64,000 bases of DNA, taken from Phalacrocorax aristotelis (taxonomy: Eukaryota > Chordata > Aves > Suliformes > Phalacrocoracidae). The stretch is taken from NCBI RefSeq assembly GCF_949628215.1, contig NC_134277.1, positions 56,430,918-56,494,917 of the forward strand. The letters run 5' to 3'. The notes under the pieces were generated by a model that did not search any database, was not told the DNA's origin, and saw only the letters and a list, made by a program, of their open reading frames with translations. This document shows, piece after piece, positions 55,391 to 64,000 of the stretch; the first letter of the stretch is position 1, and the number at the start of each line of letters is the position of its first letter. The position numbers and the translations under genes are program-made.

Positions 55391-56616
55391 ATGCCGAGCA
55401 CCTCGGACGCGGCGGCCGGCGGGAGCGGGGGAAGCCGGGGCTGGGGGAGCGGCGGCGGTAGCAGCTCGGCGGTGGAGGCGGCGGCCGACAAGAAGCGGCT
55501 GCATCACCGGAGACGGAAGCGTTTCGCGGCCCAACCGCAGCCTCCCCCTCCCCCGCCGCCGGCCCCTCACCCGCTACTCTTCCCGCTCCTGCAGCCGCCC
55601 CTCCTGCAGCCCCCGCTCTTGCAGCCGCCGCTGCCGCCGCAGTCCCTGCTCTTTCTGGCGGCTACCGGCGCCTCCTCCTGCTGCGGGGAGGGCGGGGAGC
55701 GGAAGCGGCCGCGGGGCAAGCGGCGCTCGGGCTCCCGGCACAAGCGGCGGCGGGGCCGTGGGGGCGGCGGAGGCGGCGGTGGCGGCGGGACCCAGGAGGC
55801 GGAGAAGCGGCGCGGTAGCGGGGGGCTGAGCACACTGGTGGAGGAGTACGACGACGTGAGCTCCCAGTCCGAAGGGCTGGTGGGCGGCGGCGGGGCGGCC
55901 GGCGGCGGCGGGGCGGGCAGCGGCGGGGGGAGCCCGGCCTCCTCCTCGGGCGGTGGCGGCGGGACCCAGCGGCAGAGGAGCGAGGCGGAGCGGAGCGGCC
56001 GGTCCCGCCGGGAGCACCGCAGCAGCAGCGGCCGCTCCAAGGAGCGGCACCGGGAGCACCGCCGGCGGGGGGAGGAGAAGGCGCAGCAGGAGGGGGCGTC
56101 GGCGGGCCGCGGGGGAGCCGAGGCCGCCTCCTCCTCCAAGTCCCGCAGTCGCCACAATCACAGCGGCGGCCAGGACCGGGAGGGACTCAAGAGCAGCGGC
56201 GGCGGCAGCGACGGCCGCAGGAAGGGCTCCCTCGCCTCGCCCAGCAGCGGCAGGAAAGAGCGGGAGAGCAAAGCCCACCGGAGCCGGACTAAAGCGGCCA
56301 AGGAGCCGCCGTCGGCTTACAAGGACCCACCGAAGGCCTACCGAGACGACAAGCCCGAGCCCAAGGCTTACCGGCGGCAGCGCTCGTCCCCCAGCCCCGG
56401 CCGGGACGACAGCCCCCCGCTGCACCGCTCCTCGCAGGGCCAGCGGAGCCGCAAGTCACTCAGCCCGGTGGGCGGCCGCTCCCCCCTCAGCCCCTACAGC
56501 CGCCGCCGCTCCCCCAGCTACAGCCGGCACAGCTCCTACGAGCGCGGCGGGGATGTGTCCCCCAGCCCCTACAGCAGTTGGCGCCGGTCGCGGAGCCCCT
56601 ACAGCCCCGTTATCCG
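55391..56616 (+). CDS. CDK13: CDK13 coding exon 1 (residues 1-408, partial gene)
   Basis: CDK13, with cyclin K, phosphorylates the RNA polymerase II C-terminal domain and supports elongation and RNA processing in the nucleus. The exon starts [10 protein letters not shown], close to human MPSSSDTA. It ends at SPYSPVI plus two bases of an Arg codon, followed by the donor GTGAGT at 56617. An in-frame TGA at 55379-55381 closes the frame upstream and supports this ATG. Features in order are a basic patch (residues 34-45), a proline run (51-57), three LLQPP repeats (66-80), KR-rich segments, ten glycines (124-133), the conserved [11 protein letters not shown] (151-161), [16 protein letters not shown] (211-226), KEPPSAYK and PPKAYR (304-318), and an RS-rich end ([20 protein letters not shown]). 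The kinase domain lies beyond the window. CDK12 is excluded by the N-terminal match. Confidence 0.95.
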
Positions 56617-59600
56617 GTGAGTACGGGCTCGGAGGGGATGTGTGTGTGTGGAGGGAGCGGGGAGGAGGGACGGGGCTCGGCGCGTGGAGTCGTGGCTGGG
56701 GTGGAGGGCAGGCTGGAGAGGCTTGCAGCTAGCAACAAGAGCCCTCCCTCTTGCCCTCTTGCTGCCAGAAAGCTGGGGTGGGGGGAAGGGGAGCGGGACA
56801 AGTACAAAGATCTTCCTGTCCTGTCTCTGGGAGAAAGGGAGACCCGGGTGCTTGCAGCACTCCTGCAGCTAGTTCCTCTCTGGGAGACCACTTAGCTGGA
56901 AAAATGTTTTTAAATATTAAAGGACATGAGCACTTTTTCAGACGAGAGTGATCAAATAAAGATGCTTAGCAGAGGACAGGTTTTCTGAAGGATCAATTTT
57001 GATTTTTTTTTTAGTCTCAGGTACATTTTTATGCATCCTGTTCCCCTTTATAAAATGATGCATGTTAAATACACTTGTGTTGGTTTGATTCCTGCTAATC
57101 TAAAGAGCAAACAAGCTGGCGGGCAATTTCTGTTTCAAGTGTTTCTTATTCTTTTTAGAGGTCTACAGAAAGATTTAGGCTTTCTGTTTTGCTGGGAAAA
57201 GGAGCCAGTGTCAAGTTTTGTTAAATTGTCTTTCATGTTTCACACAGCCTATGAAAGCGTACGTAAGCTCTTTTCCCAGTAAGCTTACATATGTGTATAC
57301 TTTTGACATGTGCTTGCAGATCATTTTCTTACTGTTAGTGGGAACTCAAAGTAAAAAGGTCAGCATTGCTGCAAGTTTGAATTTTATATGGTGAGGAAAC
57401 GTGGGCTGTATCTCTAATCAGATACAAACAGAAGCAGAATTAAAGTTCTTTAAAATACTTAAACTTGCAGCAAAACTGCTGGGAATTTAAAGGATTTGCC
57501 TAGTATGTATTTAGAACTGAAGATTTTATTTCCCTTATTGGAATCTTACCATTGCCTCATTGTTTATGGGCTTACTTAAATTCACATCTGGACTTCAGTT
57601 TGAAATGCATCAGGTGATTTGCTGTTCCACTGGCAGGAATTTTGTTTTCAGGGCATTACCTGGTGGCTTGTCTGAGAACTGTTCTCTGGTGTTTGCAACA
57701 AGCACTTTGCGTTGGTTACCATTTGGGGTGTCCCACTGTGTGTATCCAGTGAGGATGCTGAAGCCACTCCTGTGTTTGGGTGGCTGCTGGTAAGGTCCGC
57801 TATCCTGGGTGTGCATTGAATGCTGTTTAAAGAACAAAGTAACAAAACCGCGTCCCACTTTTTGTTCAGAGGGATAGAACAAAGGTGTCTGTGGGGGAAA
57901 AAAAAGTGATTGTTTTAAGGTACAGTTGTATGGAATAATTTTGTAAACTATAGGGTGTTTCAAGCAGAAAACTCTGAGCACTGTGAAAAACAGCATGTTG
58001 TTGTTTTGTGAGACCCTGTTACAAGTGGTTAAGGATACTCTTTCAAGATTATTTGAATAATAGAATAGCAGGAATATTACAAGCATAGGTTGACTTAAAC
58101 ACTCCAGGAATCAGATTATATTCTGTAGATGCTTATATCCTGGAATAAGAAAGCTAATAATGATGAGCAGAATTGTGTATGCTAGGTTTGCACTTAAGAA
58201 AAAATGTATTAGTCAGACTAACAGTACAGTTAGTTTATGATCTTGTCTTATGCACTGGCTGATAGTGCTGTAGTAGAAAGTACAGGAGATCTTGGATAGG
58301 ACGAGTGTTACAGAACAAAGTTTGGAGTGTTGTGTTTCTTTTTTCCTGTTGGTAGTGGGCCTGTGGTTTGAAGCATGAGAGTTTTAATCTCCTGACTTTG
58401 GAGTTGTCTCTGTGGTAAGTGCGTAAATCTTCTTGAGCTGCAGGTCTGTTTCCAGGAGTTAGCTTTGTGACTTCAAGCCTTCCTGCCTCAAGTTAAACTG
58501 TAATTGGCATCCCATCTTTAACCACATACAGGTAAATTACTTTGTTAAAAAATGCAGATTGCCAGGTTTACTGGAAAGGGATTGGAATGGCCTAGTGAAA
58601 AGCAGAGGTTGTTACATGTAGAAAGCAAGGTTAGTCTGTCCTGTAAAAATGTCATTTTCACAGAAAAGGAAAGAAACCAAAAGTGTGAAGATAAGCCTAG
58701 TTGTTCTTAATGTTTGCCTGGCATGGAGAAATGCAAGCTAGTGTTTCTTTGCTCCCATACAGCTATTATGCATCATGCGTGTCATGGTGGTGGTGGGGAA
58801 ATAAAGATGGAAGGTATTTATACGATTGTTCTAGCTGTTCAGAACTGTGTTGTGATTGCTTATTTTTGCTTGACTCTGTGGTACTGCTCCCAAAATGCTG
58901 AAGATCTTTTTGCTCTGCTGTTTAGATAATGGTGTAGTGGCCTTAGGATTGATAGAATATTATGGTTTTATGAAGACAACAGCTTCTTACAGCACCTGTC
59001 GTCTTCATCTGGATGATTTAAAGACTTAATTCTGGGCTTGTATCCAGCTATAAGGGTGTCAAGACATTAAGAACTTTGTATTTGACTAAGCATGCAAGTC
59101 TTTTTGCTCTTTTCATTCTGTATCTCGTGTGTGTCTTCCATAATGTGATATAAATTATCTAGTTATTTTGGTATCTAAAAAAAGAGAATGAAGTGGTTCT
59201 AGCATGCTTGGAAGTCTTGTGTGTCTGGAGTGCTGATTTTTTCATCTAGGTCTCTGAGTTGCTATGGGAGAAACTTCTAGTTAACAGTTGAAGAGAAACA
59301 AGAGAAGTCAGCTTCGCTCGTTTGAATCCCTGGTTTTCTCAAGCTGCAGCAACAGTGCAATTGCTGTGAGTTGAGTGGTTTGAATTGTAATAGTGACGCC
59401 GACTACTGTCTTTCGGTGATGTTGACTGCAGGTGGGTTCTGAAGAGAAGCAAAGTCTCTAGATATGTGTTCCATGGAAAATTGGAAAAGTCTCATTGAAT
59501 GGTAGACTAATTGCCTTTTCCATTATAGTAGCAGCAAACACCTGTGTTTTGTGCAAACTGATTGTTTGAGCTGTTTCCACTTGTTGGACAAAACTTCTTT

Positions 59601-62600
59601 ACTTGCTGCTGGTGGATTGCGTTACTATATTTTCTCATGGATAGTAACGCAGCTGTTCTAAAGTAGCACATGCACATTTTCAAAATGGAGATTCTTCCAT
59701 AATACCAAAAGTATGAGGTGTTTCTTTCTCTATTGATATTTTTTACTGTTTTTTTTTCCCGTTTTAAAATTAACAAGAAAAAAGCAGGGGGCAAGAAGAA
59801 AACCCCATGGTTGACAAAAGATGCAGACACGGTCTCTCTGTGGAAACTAGTTTAGGATGAAATTGTAGGAAGAGAAGAGCTATTTTTCATAACTTCAGTC
59901 AGGTCATATGCTATGTGATCACACGTTTAATTCAGTTAGCTCTATAGATGAGTAATCACATTTTTCCAAATTTGGATACACCTACCCATCTGCCTAGATA
60001 AAAGTAAGTGGGTGGGGCACTACTAGCATAGTACTACTGTGTGTGTGGATGTTGCATATAGCAAAATACAAGATTTCTTTTCCTATTGGTACTATAGACC
60101 ATCCGATTCTCTAGTGGTAGCTTGTCTGTAGTAGCAAGGCCCTGCAAAATATGGATCTTTCACGTGCAAAACCAAAACAAGCGTAGGGAAAACGGTGAAA
60201 CACATTCAGCTAGTAAATGCCTGCTTCATGGAGAAGACATTGTTTCATACAGTATATGAAAATAACGTTGAATCCCAGTAATTCTGCTACTTTTGGACTT
60301 AGAGGTGTAGGAGAGGTTTTCAGACATATTTTCCCCTTATTTGGTGAAAAAAGATTTTTTACATAAAGCTCTCTAATCTTGTTTAGTAAAACTGTATTTT
60401 GCAGAATTTAAAATGTGAAACTCTAGGTTTTTGCTGTTTGGAATAGCTATTTTTTCCAGTGTGCATTGAGGCTCTAACTCGAGTACATATTCTGAATTTA
60501 TTAAGACTTGTTTTGATACTTGGCAGTGGACTTTGCCTTTTGCCCAACCATGATGGCGTGCCTTTCCTTTTCCTTGTTGCGCTGCTTCTTTCCTTATTGT
60601 GGGAAGGGACTTCATTTGAAAGAATTGATGGTATTTAGAACATGGCATTTGACTTGACTTTTTGCTGGTTGATTTCTCTGTAGGCAGAGTTCTCATCTGA
60701 GAACATAGGATTGTAAAGCAGATTTGAGAAACTAATAAAATTCATGTCAGGAATTTTTAAGTATGTGTGTATTGGAGACGCTTTCAAAGATGTACGGTTT
60801 GAATCAGCAAGTTATGTAGTCTTGATTCACAAAGCAGCTGAGTAGGTGGTTGGTTGCAGAGCTTGCTTGAACTAGGGGCTAGAGAAAATAATTTAATACA
60901 GAATCAAGTGAGAGAGCACTATTACTGGTACGGCTTAAAGAAATGAATTATACAATTGCCTGCTAGTGCAACATGGGAAAGCTGTGCTATGAACTAGAAT
61001 GTTTTGTCAGGGTGGTTTATGTTACTGAGTGATTATAAATGTCTTGGAAGATCTGCGGTGAAGCCAATTGATTAAATTTAGGTCTCCCATTTCAAATATG
61101 CTCTGACCTTACCAACAGGGGAAGATGGCAGTGCTTAGCAGTTCAGCGTTTGCTGGTTGTTAATGGAAGAGCTGGGTTACAGTGGGCGTTTTAATCCCCT
61201 TTGGTTCAGTTTCTTGTTTTTCCACTCTTATTCTCATGAATCCCTTTGTGTTATGTCTTGTCAAAAAGTTACTGACAAAAATTAGTTCCCTTCAACTCTG
61301 TAGACCCTGATACGTTCCGAGTATAATATTGTTTGCACGTAGCTAACACAGGTATCTGGCTGCTAGTATGTTGGATTTAGGTCGCTCTTAAAGCGGTTAA
61401 GAAGAAAAGAGGTTTTCAAGTTTACAAACACGAGAAGGTAACGCATGACTGTTCTGATTTGTCAATAAAATGTAATGGTTCTTTGTATTAAAATAAAGGG
61501 AGGATTGGAATGGGAAAGAAGAAGCACCTAGCAAAGTAGTATGGCAAGAAAAAACATGTAAGCTGAGTGAGACCTGTTTCCTGGAAATCTGACATGTGTA
61601 ATGCTTATTTTTCTTTCCTCTGCGCTTTCAAATACCAAGATGGTAAAATAACAGCGCTTTATATTTGAAGTTACTATTTGGAATTCCCTCATGCTATGCT
61701 TGAGAATGTAAGTGATGATATGCATCGGTAGACTTCTTTTTGTTAAATTCATTGATAAATCTACTGTTTGGTAATTGATCGGTTAACCAGTGAAGTGCAA
61801 TAGAATGTTGCCTTGTGAGAAGGAGGAACTTTGTAACAGTTTTGAAACTTGTAACTAATAACACTTCAGTATCCTAAGTAGGTTTTGATACAGTGAATAA
61901 GTATGTTGTATTAATTTAGCAGAGAAAAAAAACAATACTGGTTTGTTTTATGAAATCTAGGATGCTAGGCAAAAAATATTCAAAAGAAAAAAAAGCTGTG
62001 ATACCCAGACCAACTTATTTTTCATTATTGTTTCTTGGGAGGGAAGCATTCTTTTTGTTGTTCTGAAAAATAGAGGAAAGCAGAGCTGAGTTTCGGTTTC
62101 TGGGTGACTTCCTTACTAATGCTTTCTTCCTCTATCAGTTTCTTTAAATCTGCCTCTTCTCATATGTGTTTTGTAGATAATGGCTTAAACTATTTTTTCC
62201 AGTTTTATTTTATAGCTACACAGAATATTATGTAATTACTTCAATTTCCCTTTGCAGCTAATCTATTTGTGCTCCTAGTTTCCTTTGCTGTCTCTGGGGA
62301 AGAAAAAAAAGTAGCTTTATGCAAAGAACTTCTTAGTTCAAATGCAAGCTAGTCATACTGATTCTTAGAGTTTTTAGCCAAATTAGTTTATCATTTATTT
62401 TTTTCCCCTCCATATATATAAATATTGAAATCTATATGTGGTTCAGAAGTGATTTTATGACTGTCGTGAACTCTGGCAGTTATCCTCTCTGTACGGATAT
62501 AGATCTGCGTGAAGTGAATTTGGGGTGCTCGTAGAAGACTGTTAATGGCTAAGCATTGCAAAGGTACTTGCAGATGAGGCAGAACTTCTGGGTGCAAATA

Positions 62601-64000
62601 AGAAGCAGCACTGGAAGAAACTTGCCTGAAATGGGGGCTTCTTAGTAGTCTCTCCCCATGTGTGCTACCTCCAGGTGCTGGTGCTTTTGGTTCGGGAGGT
62701 TTGGATGTGGCCCTTAGGTTTAGTACATTTTCTGATCTCTCCAGGCATGGGAAGAAAAGTTTGGATTGTCTTGTTGGGCTTGTTTGCCATTTGCAATGCA
62801 GTTCTGTGCAGTTGTAGGCACTGTTCTTTTGTTCCTGTTTACTCTGTTAAAAACAAATTCCTGATTAAAGATTAAATAGTTGGTGGCAAATGAGTGTCAG
62901 ATAAGGCGTTTCATATATATGTGTGCATGCATGCACACACATCATTAGAAGATTTAGAGAGTGCTGTTATATTTCAGATGTGTCTCCTGGTGTGTTTTCA
63001 GGGTTCCAGTAAAACGTTAGTGTCCTGTTAAACGGCAGACACTGGGTATTGTGTGAGCCTGTTTCTGTGCTGCTGTGACTTCATCTTTTATGTGAAATAA
63101 GCATTAGCTCTGAACAGAGTGAATTGGCTGGTTTTATTATGTATAAGGCAGTATTTCTTTAAATTCTGTATATGCTCTGAGGGAAAGCCTGTAAGTGTAC
63201 GTAGTTCTAGTTTTGTGCCATTTTTATAGATGGAAGCTTGTACCTAAGTTTTGTCTAGCCTGGAAGGTGCTCTTGGGACTTTTGAAATAACGCTGATGAA
63301 AGAAGGTGATAGTTGAATATTTGAAAAAGATAATTAAGCTAGTGAAAACACCAGATTTTGTGATTGTAACTCAAATAACTAGCACTTTGACAAAGTTGCC
63401 TTTTACTTAAGATTCAGCATTTGTCTGTTAGTTGAAGGTGGTAATGCTTTTGCTCTAACTCTCTTGAGTCTAGACCAGTGGACACGGTACAGCAAGAGAT
63501 TCTTTCAAAGGACTTTGGCATGCTAAAGGGAAGATCTAGTTTATTATTAGCACAGACATGCTCTATGTAATGCAATGTAAATTATTTTTCCAACATAAAT
63601 AATGAAAAACTTGGGGAAAAAATGAGCAAGTGCAGAGATTATACTTAGTCAACATATTTTAAAACTAGGCGGCTATCATTTTGATCTGCTGTTAGGGGCT
63701 GTAGTATGGAACTGAAATTTAAATGTTTGTGTGCATCTGTACTTGCTGTCTCCCACATGGATGTGATTCTGACATGAGAAAGCGATGCTATTGTCATTTG
63801 GGGTGTGAAACCTGGGGTGAATGGTGGGGTTTTGCTGAGCTTGCATAAATCCATGTTCACATCCCAGACTCTTGATTAACGTTGGTAGAATATGTACATC
63901 AAACCACTGTCAATGCTTGGCTTCCTGACATGTTTGTTTTTGAAGAAGGTATAAAGATTTAGGTTATTTTTGGCCCAGGATTTCAAAACCGCCTGTTCTT
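56617..64000 (+). other. CDK13: CDK13 intron 1 (5' part, continues past the window)
   Basis: The intron begins with GTGAGT and runs to the end of the window. I looked for exon 2, expected to begin with the sequence following SPYSPVLR in human CDK13 (RSGKSRSRSPYSS), and did not see it. The interior is AT-rich with no recognisable gene, RNA or transposon. A short (CATG/CA)n-like stretch lies near 62910-62942. Confidence 0.75.

Larger units (their letters stand above)
54120..56640. promoter_or_regulatory. CDK13: CpG island spanning the CDK13 promoter and exon 1
   Basis: The sequence changes from AT-rich (TATATA up to 54108) to extremely GC- and CpG-rich within about 20 bases and stays so through the first coding exon. 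Promoter elements visible on reading include three TCTCGCGAGA palindromes (54523-54616), ATTGG (inverted CCAAT) at 54673-54677 and TGCGCATGCGC, an NRF1-type site, at 54709-54719. There is no TATA box at a sensible place. Transcription probably starts around 54700-54900, giving a long GC-rich 5' UTR. The position is inferred. Open frames on both strands here are by-products of GC content. Confidence 0.8.

Noticed and set aside
54082-56732. Open frames of up to 351 codons on the opposite strand and other frames of the CDK13 island
   Set aside because: Only the + strand frame from 55391 matches a known protein (CDK13). The others are low-complexity shadows of the same GC-rich DNA.
59310-59345. 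A tRNA-like GTTTGAATCCC block
   Set aside because: There is no matching acceptor stem or A-box at the right distance, so it is not a tRNA gene.

Overview
The window reads as a bird genome segment. The two protein-coding genes are vertebrate RALA and the 5' end of CDK13, both on the + strand, an order also known from human 7p14. The bird assignment rests on a long-terminal-repeat (LTR) family that I recognise as common in avian genomes, a CR1-like 3' end fragment and compact introns. The species cannot be named from the sequence.

Layout. Positions 1-6740 are AT-rich non-coding DNA with one solo retroviral LTR (2451-3034). A CpG island at about 6740-8190 holds the RALA promoter and non-coding exon 1 (donor at 7441/7442). 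RALA intron 1 runs for 19.7 kb to 27164 and carries a second, truncated LTR at about 25274-25712. The four coding exons (27206-27319, 28131-28339, 31947-32121, 34805-34927) join in frame to a complete 206-residue RalA GTPase. Its 3' UTR probably ends just after the AATAAA at 36729. No gene is recognisable from 36.8 to 54.1 kb. The CDK13 CpG island begins abruptly at about 54120. It contains a TATA-less promoter with three exact TCTCGCGAGA elements, an NRF1-type site and a CCAAT box. CDK13 coding exon 1 (55391-56616) encodes the first 408 residues plus two bases of codon 409, all N-terminal low-complexity and RS-rich sequence. Intron 1 then runs off the window, so the kinase domain lies outside.

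The most unusual structure is a near-perfect inverted repeat between the two genes. Two arms of exactly 1053 bp (42715-43767 and 44394-45446) differ at only three bases, all transitions. They flank a 626 bp spacer built largely of three diverged tandem copies of a unit of about 170 bp. I could not assign the arm sequence to a known gene or transposon. It could be a young inverted duplication, a palindrome kept similar by gene conversion, or an assembly artefact.

The two genes are independent. RalA is a membrane-anchored small GTPase acting in exocytosis, and CDK13 is a nuclear kinase of RNA polymerase II. Nothing in the sequence suggests shared regulation beyond both having CpG-island promoters.
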